Shown here: positions 1-13,661 of the stretch, one piece after another | Position numbering within the stretch: the first letter of the stretch is position 1 | Layout: each line of letters starts with the position of its first letter | Program-made: the position numbers and the translations under genes | NCBI GenBank assembly: GCA_963669155.1 | Contig: OZ022591.1 | Location: forward strand, 19,915,925 to 19,979,924 | Reading direction: 5' to 3' | DNA: 64,000 nt | From: Arbacia lixula | Lineage: Eukaryota; Echinodermata; Echinoidea; Arbacioida; Arbaciidae | Notes under the pieces: generated by a model | Database searches by the model: none | The model's input: the letters and a program-made list of their open reading frames with translations, nothing else | What the model was told of the DNA's origin: nothing

Positions 1-256
1 CTAATGGCCCCATAGCTTGTCCGAGGCTTGTCCGAGTAGCAACAACTACGCAGTTGTGGGGGAACGAAACTGTTGTGAATACATTGCGAAAACGGTTTAT
101 TAAACGGACATGGACTAGTGTATCTTCAGCCTCTCGAGTTTGCAGGCGCATGTACTGTAAACCCGTGCTCGCAGAATTACATCACTAAAGAGCTCCATTA
201 TTACTAGCCTATTTAGAAAGCTCAGTTCACAACTTAGTCTGGTAACACAGACTACG

Positions 257-261
<5 letters not shown>

Positions 262-286
<25 letters not shown>
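262..286. repeat. poly(C) tract
   Basis: An uninterrupted C run of about 25 bases. It is one of at least ten poly(C)/poly(G) tracts longer than 12 bases in the window. Confidence 0.9.
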
Positions 287-288
<2 letters not shown>

Positions 289-1360
289 GCTGGCGAGGGT
301 GATTAGCGGTCAGCAAGTAGGGGTTGGGCGTGTTACCATCCTCGATTGTGCCCATGCACTCTAGCACACCCTTACAAGTATACACACAGTACATTTTGGC
401 CCATGCCCATAAATCGGCTTTCTTGGTGCGTACCGTTGTAAACAAAACGACCGTTACACAACATACTGTGTACCGTTACTCAACTATTGAATGAAAGAGT
501 GATTACGTAATGGAGATTGAGATCGATGGTACACTTTTCACGTGGCTTTTTAGTTGTAGCCTGGTTCGTCGAACCATGGTTGAACCATTGAACAAACGAT
601 TGACCATCAGAGCGTAAAAGCACGGACGAGTAATCCCCTACGCCCACCACCCGCCCATTTTCTTTTGTACTGATTCAGCGATGTGGGTCAACGTGACCTA
701 TGTGTACATGTATATTGGAGCACGGAACTATTAACCACATGGCTGGAGCCTACATCATACTTAAAATACGTTAACAACTTTGAAAGGACGCATTCTACTG
801 GTATAACGTTATGTTTCAACATAGATCCTCTGTACGTGAGCATGAATGCGCGCATTTTACTGCAGATGCGTGATATTTAACCAAAGAGATGTGAGTGGTT
901 TCACAATGTAAGAAACTCCGTAGTGTAGATAAACACAGGTAACGCTAGGTAAAGCGTGGGGTTGGCAGTTGGCACCAAGGATAAGCACTAGATAGTTCCC
1001 CTCCCTTCTGAAGATCTAACAAAAAAAAAACGAGACATACTTGTGGACAAGTATAAGGTGGTCTGTATTGACAAATTCGTGCACAGACATGGGCTGGTAA
1101 ATGCACGGTGACCATCTTTTCAATATAAATCAGTGGCAACGCTAAATAAAGCTCAAAGCACACCTACAACATACTAACATTTTAGAGACTTGCCTAAATT
1201 ATCACATGTATGTGCTAGAAACATGTAAATAATAGTTATTTAAGATATAGGGGCGAGAGGGAAAAATGGAAAAGAAAATCTCAAAGAGAATGACAAAGTG
1301 AGGGATTGAACAGAAAAACGTTGCAAAAATCACTTCGCAAAAGGAATAAAAGATTTACTC

Positions 1361-1434
1361 TACCCACACCAGGATTCGAACCGGGGACCTCGTGTTCTTA
1401 AAACAGCGCCTTACCCATAGAGCCACAAATCTTC
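1361..1434 (-). tRNA. tRNA-like sequence (degenerate tRNA or tRNA-derived SINE head)
   Basis: The minus strand carries an intact B box (GGTTCGAATCC) and an A-box-like stretch (TGGCTCTATGGG) about 50 bases apart. Between them is an anticodon-arm-like segment whose 7-base loop TTTAAGA would give anticodon UAA (Leu). The T stem pairs with one mismatch. The acceptor ends do not pair and the long variable arm expected of tRNA-Leu is absent, so this is more likely a pseudo-tRNA or the Pol III promoter head of a SINE than a functional tRNA. No tail motif identifies a SINE family. Confidence 0.45.
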
Positions 1435-4400
1435 CTATTTACTTAACACGCAATGCACAGCTGGGGCTAGAATGATTTAGAAGTCGTTATTCAAGCTGAA
1501 ATTCGGCCACGATCCCGACATCTGATTGGTAAGGGAGACAACGATCCTAAAAGCTAGAAGACTCAGCTACAACATACTAAAATTACAGAGTAAAATGTCC
1601 AAATATAGGCGACATACAACTCCTAAACGATCGTCATGTCAATTCATGATTTGAAATAAATGCCTCTCCCATTGACATTACACGTACATATCCTCGAAGC
1701 ATGATAAAAGAATTGAATGAGAGACCATGGAGAGACAAACTCCTAAAAATGGCGATTTTTATTTTGCTCCCAGTGTAAATGCCCCCCATGGAAAGCCCGC
1801 TAAAATACACGGACCCTAATCGCGTGACCAGGGATGTATGAAGCGTATTTGATCGTAACAAGGATTCGTACATCCTTGCTCGTTCTCGGGTCCATTGTAT
1901 GAACGTCTTAACAAAAACAACCAATACCGTTGCCCCGATGCCTAATAGTTTGAGATCAAAAGCTAGGGTCACTCACAATAGTTACAAAAAAAAAATAATC
2001 CCTCTTTTGTTACGAGATACAAAACTTTCGCGGGCTACTGGCAAATGCAAAGCCATTGACCATCGATTACGGGGATGCCTAGATCTGGTCTCCGTCCCAG
2101 GCTCACGGGCTGTTATTTCCTTGCACTTCAATCCCAATTAACACACTCTGTTGCCAACACTTGATTATGTCCTTGCTTTCATATGCACAAACGCATAAAG
2201 TGAACGTGTGGAACTTGAGAAATAAACAGGACATGAGGTGGCTGGACGGCACTTGAAATCCTTGACCTTCTTAGGACCCAGCCGCTGGACCCAGCCGTAT
2301 TGACCACACGTGCCTGGGTCCATCAAAGCAAAGATCCTTGGTATACACAGGGAGGTGATCTCAACTCACACCTCCCTGGTATACATGTAGGTTGGTTGAC
2401 CCTCACATACAATGGAGGTAGAAGACTGATTAGGCTACGCAGACTACAATGTGATTATGTGCACGCGTAGCTATTATAACTTCATGGTAGATGCATGGTA
2501 TACGTACAATAGAAGCCAATCCCTGCAAAGCAATTACAATTAAAATTCATCTCAGGCCTTCTTGTTTGCCTTCTTCTATTTAATGGGTCTACTATCACGA
2601 AAGAACATTACAAGCACGTGGCCGTGTTTTTTGTTTTTTTAAGTTACATAGTATAGTATTACAAAGTAATACAGAATACCAATAAATACCCCTGCACCAC
2701 GAGAACCCTCAAGAAAATATTCCGCCAGCCTTGTGAGGAGTCAGGAAATCGAGTTTTGTATTTCCCTCGCTAAACTTGTAATTATTTGTACGGAGCGTGG
2801 TTCCTAACTGGTTCATGATTATTCATACTCCCAATGGTTTAAGATTTGGTTAGAAATTTACAAACAATAATGTCACCTTTTGGAGAGTGCGCTGATCCAA
2901 ACATCAGAATTGAAAATGTAAGAATCTTTACAATCTCGATTTTTCATTTGGCCCGAGGCTGTGATTTAAAACTTCACAAATGATAGCAGCAATCAAACAC
3001 ATATCAGCTTCCATTACCGCGGAAAGTCATTTTAATTGCCTGATTGCAATACATTGTTTGAAGCCCACCTAGTCGTCCGATATGCATTACATCACAGACC
3101 TAGATCGACGTTCTGGGTATGTAATTACACAAAATCATATTACAAAACATAAAGCTGGCTCAGCCATGTAAATCCTTAGTTTAAACTGGCAAAACAATAA
3201 ACGTGTAAACGGCAAATTCTGTTCATTCCTCATAAATACATTCACATAATTCAATATTTGAAGTGATTCTTCTTGACATCATCATGATGAGTGCAATGTT
3301 TCAATTTTCTCTAGCCATTGCAGGGGGCGTGAGAAGAAAATACCACCACTGCACGCACTGTAGACAGCGGCGATTGGTGCATGTACGTGAAAACAAATGC
3401 TTTGCCTTCCTGAACGTGTGCAGTTTCCTATTCGCTCTCGTTACGTAATCCTTGGTTTGCTGAGAACAAAACCAAGATGCCTGTGATGTCAAATTACATA
3501 AAGGTAACAGCGATTGTCTCTTTCGAGGGACAAGCGGTTAAGTCAACAAAAGAGCGACGTGTTCACCTTAGTTTTGTATAACTATTATGTGAGGCACGAA
3601 TGGGTCAAATTAGCAGTCGTTGGTTATATGGACCAAACAAAAACTTCCTTTTGTATGAGTCATGACAACTACTTGCACTTACACCAGGCTTGCCCAACGA
3701 TGCAGCAAATACAGCATTCCGTTGGTTTGCTTGTATTATTTAACACATGATGATGCTTTACTGTCATATTTCAACTGACGCAAACTTATTTCACTATGCA
3801 CATCAAAAGAAAATGATGAAATGTCGTCCTCCAAAAGGATTTTTCTCAGCAGAGTGATATCCTGAAGCACACTTTATCTGGTTTTTGCGTTTATACAATT
3901 CATATCTTACTGCAATACCATCGGATCTTGACATATATTCAGCAAGTAACATGCTGGCAGACGAGAAGGAGACAATTGAACGAGCCCAACTGGTAAACAG
4001 TTTCCCACTTCCCACTAAAACCCACCCGGGCATACACTGGTAATGAAGTGGCGTCGTCGCAACACATGTTTGATTTCTCGAGCTGGCATCCTGTGCACCA
4101 TGAATTTGCACATGTTTTTATACCCGTGTCTAGTGCACGCCGTCACGGAAAACACCTTGAAAGACACCAAACACATACAAACTTTAAAAAAAAATATGAT
4201 GTAAGGACAATAATGTCTAAAACGTTTTCATGAAAACAACATCTCGTAAAGTTGTACAGTACAAATTAAGGTAATCATTCTCTGGAAATATATATATATT
4301 TTTTTTAAACTGTACTCCAAAGGAAGTAATTATACAAACGGAAATGAAGAAATAAATAAATAATCTAAGAAACATAAATTCTTAATAGAACATCTTCAAA

Positions 4401-5468
4401 ATAACAAATTAACAAGTTCTCCAACAACGAAGAAAAGAGACACAGAAACTGAAACTGTTTAAATCACCTTTTTTCGTGATTGAGAATAGTTTAACCCCCC
4501 CCCCCCCCCCACACACACACAAAAAAAAAAAAAACACCAAACGCATACACAGAGCGCGCGCACACACACACACATACACAAATTTACACAATACAGTAAA
4601 CAAATGTGATCAGAGATTCAGAACACACAAGCGTGGGATTTGTCTTCTTGATTAAAAAAACACTGAAGTGTTAAGACTTTAGACTCACCCGCATTCTTTA
4701 AAAGGAAATTAATCACTCGCACCCTGCAATCTACAAATGTCAATTATAATAATTCATGTGATATTGATGTGTGATTCTAAAGTAACACAGCCTCTGCCAT
4801 GTTAACACTTAAAATGTTTGTAGAAGGTTTGATCACAATGAACAATAAACACGCATGTACCCCTTCAGAAAAATCAGTGATGTTAAACTTGACAGATGGT
4901 GATGTTTCATGTTTGCATGTACTGCAGGACAAATAGGGTCTCAATTAGACTAGTCTCAAAGTGTTTTTTATCATTTATTTTTTTTGGGCATAGGGTGGTA
5001 TTTCTGAATGAAATTTCAAAATTGTCTGCTCTGACTTAGCTGTGTTATTGTTCCTTCATATTCTGAAACCTTTTATAATTAGAATACCACCTCTGGTAGA
5101 GTGTGATTAAGATAAATATGAGTTAATTAGATTAGCTGAGCATGTTTGAATGGGCATTACTAGAACAATTGGCAGATTGCTCCTTTAGGTAAACATTGCT
5201 ATATCTTATCATTATGTACACTATTTCTTAATGATACCTTTAAGAATTCAAATCGGCCCCTCTCCCGGCCGAGATTAATTACTGCATCTGCGTGTCGTGC
5301 CTCCTGCGTGTTTAACTACACGGAATAACTGAAACAGTTTTAAACCTTTCACTGTACCACAGCTGAATGAAATGTAATATAGACCTTCGTTAATGGGCTT
5401 TTCTTGGCTAGGCACAGGGAGAGTTAACGTTGCGATGAAGATTGGAAAACAATGTGAAGTGGACTTAC
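1435..5468. other. No gene seen; presumed GLUT intron or downstream sequence
   Basis: Open frames on both strands are short and lack splice-supported or family-like sequence. There is a composite poly(C)/(CA)n tract near 4494-4575 and a short inverted repeat around 2346-2385 (arms CAGGGAGGTG / CACCTCCCTG). The next GLUT exon, about 160 bp in animal class I GLUT genes, was looked for on the minus strand and not found, so it probably lies left of the window. Confidence 0.5.
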
Positions 5469-5570
5469 CAGGGAAGGCCCAGTCAGAACGCCGATACCGT
5501 AGCCGTACTGGCACGACGACCCGAAAGTTACGGCGAGGACAGAGATGACCAGCCATATCGTCGGCCGTCC
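5469..5570 (-). CDS. SLC2A (GLUT) sugar transporter, TM1 exon
   Basis: A 102-bp exon, phase 0 at both ends, bounded by a good acceptor (TTTTCCTTCACAG) and donor (GTAAGT). It encodes 34 residues: a hydrophobic helix (TIWLVISVLAVTFGSS) followed by CQYGYGIGVLTGPSL. In class I GLUTs this is the TM1 exon with the motif GSxQ(F/Y)GYNxGVxNxP. GSS-QYGY is closest to the GLUT5 style, and the usual Asn is Gly here. The family carries hexoses passively across the plasma membrane through 12 helices. Exon length and phase fit the vertebrate TM1 exon. Seen: exon, splice sites and motif. Inferred: family, since only one helix is visible. The remaining exons would be to the left. Confidence 0.72.
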
Positions 5571-6897
5571 CTGTGAAGGAAAAGTGTAACCACCGCTAGG
5601 CATTATGTCGGAGAACTTCTTGTTATGATGACGATGTAAAAAGTTCAGTCACGAGATGATGATGAATAGCGACAGAGTTTCACAACTGTGATGGCAATTA
5701 GAACACTGGATTTTGTCTGAATAATTACGTCTTGGGCTTTGCTAAATACAACAAGTTTAGCTGGCTCAGCTGCTTCAATCACGCACTACACGCGCACATG
5801 CAGCGGAAATCTTCGCTAGATGGTGTGTTAACAGTTAGCAGATCGCTGCGTGCCGCGCCGGTGGTGAAATCGGTGGTATCGAGGTACGTCGACGTGTGTA
5901 CAGTCAAAACTAAGGGGGCGGTGAGCCTGAGAAAAACGCCTTCTCTCGATAGTGTTGTGTAAAGTCGATAAGGTTTATTGACACAGTACGAGCTGGAATA
6001 CCGGCATAGAGCTGGGCAGGTAGATCAAGCGAGTCGAAGTTGCCGAATCAGACTGCTAGCTGCTAGCTTTCGCGCATAATGGATCGCGCGCGCTCTCTGA
6101 TCTGAATGCACTGTGCTATACGGCCAAGAAATTTTCATAGAGTTTAAGTAGTATGGATATCTCGCGCTAGCGCGCGCTGCACTAGCTTCTACCCATAGAG
6201 TTAGTATACGTACTAATTCTACGCGTAGTAGGATCGCGTGTCGGCGATTAGTAACTAGTCTAGTACGTCAGTTGCAATGTCACGTTCTCAAATCCATTTT
6301 TTTAAAGAAATATCTTAAGTACTACAAATATACGAGTTTAAGTAACATCCCAAGACAACTGAATGCCCTGAAACAAATCATATTTTAAGAAACGATTCAA
6401 AGTGTGAAATTTCATACATTAATTGTATAGTAATATTATTACTTCAAAATGAATCATGAATGGGTCTGCATTTCAGAAATATGTGAGGCATCGTAGCAGG
6501 ACCTATTTCGGTCGCCTGGATTCATTCATGAAAATGCCAGAAAGCAAGACTACTGATGGAAATGGACCCACAGCCCGAGATAAATCATGTCGATGTATAT
6601 TTCGGCCTTCATCTAAACAAGTTAATTGGCCGATTGGTTTTGAATGAGCTGACATCAACGTCCCAGCGCGTCTGTCAAGACTATCATAAATTATTAATAT
6701 CCCACTTACCCTAGCTGGGAATATGCTTTGATGAGGTCATGAACTAGAACTACGTCCAAGATGAGACAAACGCACTAACATGACACAATAAAAGCCTATA
6801 GGTCCGTGGCTGTAGTACAGACAATTTGAAGTTTTACATCACTCGTCAATACATGCTCTCTTTTTGCATCTCCCTCCCCCCGCACCCCCTCCCACCA

Positions 6898-6952
6898 CCC
6901 CTCTCTCTCTCTTTGAACCCCGGCCCCACTCCTCCACCTCCTCTTCTCCCCT

Positions 6953-7006
<54 letters not shown>

Positions 7007-7062
7007 AACCCCGGCCCCACCCCTCTACCTCCTCTTCTCCGTCTTCTCCCCTTCTCTCACTC

Positions 7063-7115
<53 letters not shown>
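6898..7115. repeat. CT microsatellite duplicated with its unique spacer
   Basis: Long (CT)n runs alternate with two near-identical copies of a spacer that begins TTTGAACCCCGGCCCCAC and continues with CCTCCTCTTCTCC. The whole block is a higher-order tandem duplication. Confidence 0.85.
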
Positions 7116-7116
<1 letters not shown>

Positions 7117-8766
7117 AACATGGTATGTGGACATTATCTCCAGGCACGAAAAACAGTGCCTAACCTTTCTTTGAGGTTGTGTCTGCAACGAGCGCATACG
7201 TGACAGCCGTGGTACGATAAATAACGGTAGCACGCCATCTACTGCTTGTACCTTTTAAGGTTTGTGATAATCACACATTATCCGTATTCAAGGATTTGTG
7301 TATTGATATGCACATTTAATCGGCTTAATATCCAAAGTCTACCACAAAATATCAAATTCCCTTTATTTGACTTCGTGTTAATTTTCTTCTTCATTTTATC
7401 CTTGTCGACTTTGTGTGTTTCCTCTTGCCTCTCTTCCTTTCCTATCGTCCTAACTCCATTTCACGATGCCTACCCCATGCATACATAACAACAGATGAAA
7501 GCCAAGACTTCCCTTTGCTATTTCTTCGACGCGCTGTTCGTAGACGGAGTTAGATTACATCAGACATCAGAAAAGATCACGGGTGTGTGTTTTGGCTGGT
7601 TTCCAACCGACTGTGACCTAGTAACTGGAAACGGTGATATGTGTGGAGACGTTACGGCAAGACAGTAGTAGGCCACAATCGAGATGTACAGAGAATAGTA
7701 CATCGAACACAGGCCTACATGTCACGTGACAAATTATAAATCTACATTCAAGATGCGATTGTCACCCTTCTCATGTTGTTCCTACAGCCGCGTTGTAAAC
7801 AAAATTACAAATCATATTGATTTCCGTCCACATTTTTGTGTATATACACCGGAAGCGTTTTTGTACCAATGCTAGGTTTATTCATGAAAATGCACAGTTC
7901 GTCGGGAATTACTTTGACTAACGCCTTCAACGTCCGCACAATACTGCTATGTCACCTTGAAACATTATGAAAGGGATCATCCAGTAGTGGTGTATACGTT
8001 GATGGGACCCACCATCCAAGTACAATCACCTGTTTGTCGTCATCACGGGACCTGTTCTGATTTTATTTCAGGATCACATGCAAAAATCGTCTTTTGAAAA
8101 CGATATACAGTACTCTATCATTGTCAGGAGACGAATTATTATTGTCTAAATGAATAAATCAAGCCAGAAAGAGACGACCCATGATCATAACAGAATTACC
8201 ACGATTGCATTTTAAGTAAATCACATAAAAAAATATTGGCGCATCCTATTTTTTCTTTAAGCGTGAAATCCACTAAAGATCACCCAGCATGCAATAATAT
8301 AATAAGTCCAATAATTAACTTTGTATCCATTTGCCATCCAAAAAGTTTAACCTTACATTATTTTGAAACTCTCTGTGCACGGAAAGTTCTAGCCAACTTT
8401 GTGATAACTTAATGAAAGACATGATTGTTAACTACAACTTCCAGTGTAGATTTAAAAATAAATAGTATCCTGTTTGTTTCTCATTCGACTCACTGTTTAT
8501 ATTTTACAGACTTATTAAATAATGCTGTTTTATTTGTGGTTCATGCAATGTTTTGAAGAGCTTGATTGTTGCCTTCAAAAGGCATACCCTTCCTTTAAAT
8601 GCATCCGGATTACTCCAGTCATTCATAAAATTTCCAGCCGTCATGGTACGTCGTATAGGCCTACTGCGTTACTGCACTCGTGTCATGATCATGTTGTGGG
8701 AGTGTCATGTGGTGGTGGCGTCCGTTGCGCACGTACTCTGCCAGACATGTTATCCTGACAGGGCAC

Positions 8767-8857
8767 TGACGTCACCAAAACACTCCGAGAATGTTCGTGA
8801 CGTTATGACCCCGTGAGGAACATCAATGTTATGATTCCGAGGGAGTGACGTCACGTG
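8767..8857. promoter_or_regulatory. Two perfect CRE sites with an overlapping E-box
   Basis: TGACGTCA occurs at 8767-8774 and 8846-8853. The second overlaps CACGTG at 8852-8857. A related GTGACGTTATGA lies between them. These are CREB/ATF and bHLH consensus sites. Activity is inference only; they fall in the presumed GLUT intron 1. Confidence 0.3.
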
Positions 8858-11276
8858 ACTGAACACCCTTACAATGATGTAATATCATGTTGAGGGATGA
8901 TCACGGGTTAATGTTGAAGTACAAGGAAACACTTAAACTCAACTTCAATACAAGTCAACCTCAATCATATCAGACTGTTTACTATATATTTGGTGTATAA
9001 TATATATATTTATAGAGCGCAGAAACTATTCCATAAAGTATAGATTCTACTTCGCGTTATAGGACTCCTGAAATATTTAATTGGATACGGTTGCAGGATA
9101 TCGCATACATTTATCATTGAAGGTGAAGTTTGATTAGTTCATTTTATACAAAACAAAATAAAAATTTGCAAATCATATTAAACGTCATGTAAGTTAGATC
9201 ATTTTGCCGATAGAGGGCGTGGAGTAGGCGTGTCCTGCCGTGGTGTGGGCGTGGTGTGGCGTGGCGGGCAAGCCGCGCATACATTTAAGACATCGATATA
9301 GGAGTACTGAGTCTATCCAACTATGCGTATCACACCTTGAACATTACTGTTTATATTAAGCTCATTAAGACTGAGAGATGAAGGTCAATGCGAGCGATAA
9401 CGGATCAGGAAGAGAATTCGGCCGAATCATCATTATTATCGATACGATGAATCGAAGACAACCCACATACTGTGCTGTTATTTTGATTTGACCGAGGTAC
9501 CGTATGGTGGCGTAGATTTAATGAAAATTCTCTTGATGTTAAAACTGTTCCCACATGAAGACGATCAGTCCTATGGGCAATGAACTTAGTTAAGTTTTTG
9601 TTTTTGTTTTCAACTGTGTTATAGTTGATATATGGGACTATACTTGTTAAGTAACGAGTTGCCGAGAGAGATTTTTGTTTCGATTCCATGTCACCAGTCA
9701 CCGGTACATTATGTGCAGCTACCTAAAATCTCCCTATCGATTTGTATTTCCAACGTGACTGGCATGACATGGAGAGATCTAACCGTCATATCCCCCCTTC
9801 CAAAATTCTGAACTGCGTTTATAAAATGGTTTATTAGTGTGAAGAAAAGCTTTACTTCAAAGGAGCATAGCAGAGCACACAGCTCTTATCAAGATTTGAA
9901 TTTGATTACTGATGCCTTCAACGTAACGCGGAATCGTTCCAGCCAAAACTGGAATTGTTTCAAGGATCAACAATCATTTTGTAAGACTAGAGGTCATGAG
10001 GATATTCTGGCCACTGCCTGCAGCATCTTAATCTTTTTTTTTTTGGTATCAATGAAGTCGTCTGATTGTAACGTAGTCTGTAATCACTCTCTGCTGCGCT
10101 CTTATCTCCTTTTCTCTGCAAGCAATCGCTCTCTCTCGCCACCCATGCTATCCCTTGTCTTTGTCACTGTCTCCACCCCCCCCCCCCCCCACACACACAC
10201 ACACCACTTCCGGTCTCCTCTCCTTTTTATATTTTGGCACAGCAATAGCCCATTGTGTGCCACATGTGCCTATCAAATTTCACAAGAACTTAACACAAAT
10301 CACATATCTGGCAAACACAGGAATAATGAATACCGAACGAGGGTTGAATAATCCATCCCACTAACATGAACGTGACATTCGCACGCTCGAGGGAACAGCT
10401 GCAGAGCTTTATTCCCATAATCAAATGAAATCGTGTAGACCGACATATTGTGTCCATATCATCATGATGATAAAGAACATTTCATCAGTCAATCCTGCGT
10501 ACACCAGAAGCAAACTTGTTTTAATAGGTCTATGCGTTTCGTGTGTATTTACTTGTGAAGAAAATGCGTCAATGACGCTTGCATGATTGATTCATGCATA
10601 ATTATGATAAATTTAAAACGGTATGACAGATAAATGTATGTTTGGGTGACAATGTTGATAGAAATTGGGATACTGGATGTAAATTCGTATAAACTGTTTT
10701 TGTAAACCTTCCACATGAATTATCAGAATAGATGAAATCCTATGCTGATGTGGCATTAAAATGTAAAATTGAGTTGGATATAGACTGACCATACTATGGC
10801 ATTTGGGGAAATGTACACTCGAGCACTGGCCTTTACACGTGATATTCTTGTATTATTACATTGTGCGTGATGGATGACATCCCGTTATGACATCACAACA
10901 TTACCTATTTATATAGATAATGTATGTATACCAACACCATAGTGTTGTCCGCTACGTCGAAAGTATATCATTTTTGACACCGTAGTAGTGCCGGTATCAA
11001 TCAATAGTCATAATGCCTACGCTAGCTACGGAAAACTACAAGTTTATGCAACCCTTCAAGAGTTCACGTCGCGTCCATCTGATAACGCATCCAAGACGGT
11101 ATTTCAGCTCGCACGCATTTCATTTCTAGATTTATCTATACCATATCGCAAGAACCTCCCTTTAGCAACTAAATTGAAGATGTAACATAATTCTGTAAAG
11201 CTGTTTATAAGAAGATGAATTGCATCTCAACATGGATAAATATCTTACCGAAATCATTGTGGTTAAAATCACTTAC

Positions 11277-11384
11277 CGTACTCGAGGAGGTTTTCTTCTC
11301 CGAACTAGTGAGTTCAACCTGAGAGATGTTCTTCGAGTCTTCGGGATCATAAGAAGAGTGATCGAAGTTCGTCTTGTCTTCCAT
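11277..11384 (-). CDS. Candidate first coding exon of the SLC2A-like gene
   Basis: A 36-codon exon with a strong initiation context (CAAAAATGG) and a consensus donor (ACG|GTAAGT). It encodes a hydrophilic, acidic and Ser/Thr-rich N-terminus (starts MEDKTNFDHSS, ends KKTSSST) suited to the cytosolic tail that precedes TM1 in GLUT proteins. It ends in phase 0, matching the phase 0 start of the TM1 exon at 5570. The intron would be 5.7 kb. Linkage rests on strand, phase and plausible tail composition only; it could belong to an unrelated gene. Confidence 0.5.
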
Positions 11385-13661
11385 TTTTGCAAGATTCCGC
11401 CAAGTCCCCTCGTTTTCTGGAGAATTTGGCTTCCGCTTTGTTTGTTTGGGTTATATGTATTAGCCTGACGCTTTTATGTCTTGGTCTCAGTCGTATTACC
11501 TGCACTGTGCTTGCCCTCGTACTACCAGTGTGATTTACGGTTTGAGTTATTCAAGTTCTAGGGGACCTACTGTGCACCCAAATCGCTCGCTTCTGACTCG
11601 AGACAGGAGTGAAGAAAGGAATCAAAACATCGACGTCGTCTCGGACCCCCTTCTGAGCTTGTAAGGTCATGAATTTGCCGGCGAGTTAGCCGTCATGAGA
11701 GAGAGAGAGAGAAAAAAACCGGACACAGCTCTCATGCGTAATGCAAAACCATTGGCGTTGCGCAAACTTATCGGACAGTACAATAATAAAACGTCACACG
11801 ATTAAAAATCCCATTTGCTGTTACAATCATCATTATGGGTATTGCGATCTGTGGGCAGTGTCTGGGCGTTTGTTGTATAATGGATGTTATCATCTGTTAT
11901 CACATTAATCCGTTTAAATGTTAACTAGATTTGGGTTTATTTGTTCGAAGATAATGGTCTAACTTCTGCCCATGCTGATGTTCTCACCTCATGCACGTTG
12001 GCACTGTCAGCAGTTCACGAAGATGATACACAAAGATAGATGGTAGATGCAACTAAAAACGACCTTGAAGGAAATAAGAGATGCCAGGAGTATGCACGTC
12101 TGCCTCGTGGAACGCTGCGTTATAATTAGGAGCGTATTGGCAAGTGCGACGACCGCCTCCCCCACCCCACCGGCACCCCCACCCACGAGAAAAGCGAGGT
12201 TGAAAATTGGAGAACATCGACAATCTAACATTAAGGATTGTGATGAAGATGTGATTGTGCGCTGTCATGACGCTGTTGATGCTGATGGTGGGGAAGCCAT
12301 GCCGCATTGGATGATGGTTGTGAGACCGGGGAGGAGGAGAAGAAAAGAACACCAGAAATAACACGAAATAAAACCAAGAAGAATGAGAAATAAATGCGGG
12401 AAAATATGTAAGAGAAGTAGATATATAGGCCTACAAGAAACGGTCATGTCAAGTTCTGTCTACAGAAATTAATGATGAAATGAAGGAACAGGTGTGCCTA
12501 CTGTGAGGCGGAGGGTAACGATTTATTTTGAATTACAGTATGATATATGACTGTAAAACTGACATTCTATACTATATTTCGCTATCGCCAAGAGCTTGAT
12601 TGCCTACAAAGAGGCACAAAGTAATTTTTACGTAATGATAACGAAACGGAGGTAAACGTATTCAATCATTTTAGAGACCATCCGAGGGTAACGTTGATAT
12701 TTGGCCATGTTGTCTGCACTAACTTGATGGAAATAATTATATCCAGCATAAAATATTGACAGTTAAGGGCTTGAAATGCATTGTCTGCATTTGCTTCATT
12801 TCTCCCTGATCTGATTGTCGCTCATCAATGCTAGCATATATCTCTCACTCCCTCCCCCCGTAGTGGTTGCTCTCATTATCATATAAGTATGTAGATTACG
12901 GATGCGACAATTCCGAACAACATTTCAAATTAATCACTCAAAATTGATGATGCAGATGGTAATAATGATACGTAGTCATAGTGATCACATATTTCTTACT
13001 CGCTCTCTGTCCGTCTGTCTCGAAATGGTTGCCAACAATTGACACTTGATGAACAAGTATTTAACGAGGAGTTTAATGTCGCCTCTGCTGTTCTGCCCAC
13101 TTCTGCCCATCTCTCACACGTTTGAACACTCCCCCACCCCCCTCCCCCTCTCTCTCTTTAATAGTCACACGGCTTTTACGCCCGATATGATAATATCGGG
13201 TCACTCCTGGACTGGCTATTCAAGAGACATGATCTCAAATGGTTGCTACTTTCTACATGTACAACATAATTGCGTCGTCTGTTTAGTTAGATTATATTTC
13301 CACTCGATAATGCTTGCCATAATAATGTACTTCCTTCAACTACCATACACCCCAAATTGATTAAATACATCGTATTGACATTGAAATATAGAGTTTATTT
13401 TCATTTTTCTTTAATTAGAACCACGTATTTATCGCGGATTTGTAATATTTTTCTGCCTGTTTTAATTGAATGTTTTTTTCATACTTGGTAAATTTCGACC
13501 TCCAACATACAGTCGCAAAATAAAGTGTACAAAAATATGGTTTATTCATGGAGATATCGCAGTTTGAAAGGGAGACGTTTTCGCGGTTCGAGAGGTCAAG
13601 TGAAGGTCACGACTACCGAGCTGAAAATATAATCGCGTGTTTTCTGCTACCTGCGGACGAA

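Larger units (their letters stand above)
5571..11276. other. Presumed GLUT intron 1
   Basis: No exon is seen. From about 5810 to 6250 the sequence is CpG-rich with several GCGCGC clusters. At 6898-7115 there are two CT-microsatellite blocks, at 9195-9270 repeated GGCGTGG boxes, and at 10178-10204 a poly(C)/(CA)n tract. Long open frames over the CT blocks are low-complexity artefacts. Confidence 0.5.

Noticed and set aside
1634-1972. 112-codon minus-strand frame as a further GLUT exon
   Set aside because: No GLUT motifs (NRFGR, GGxxG, PESPR) and no suitable splice sites.
6826-7203. 125-codon Ser/Leu/Pro open frame and its Arg/Glu complement
   Set aside because: Produced entirely by the CT microsatellite and its spacer; no splice signals or domain.
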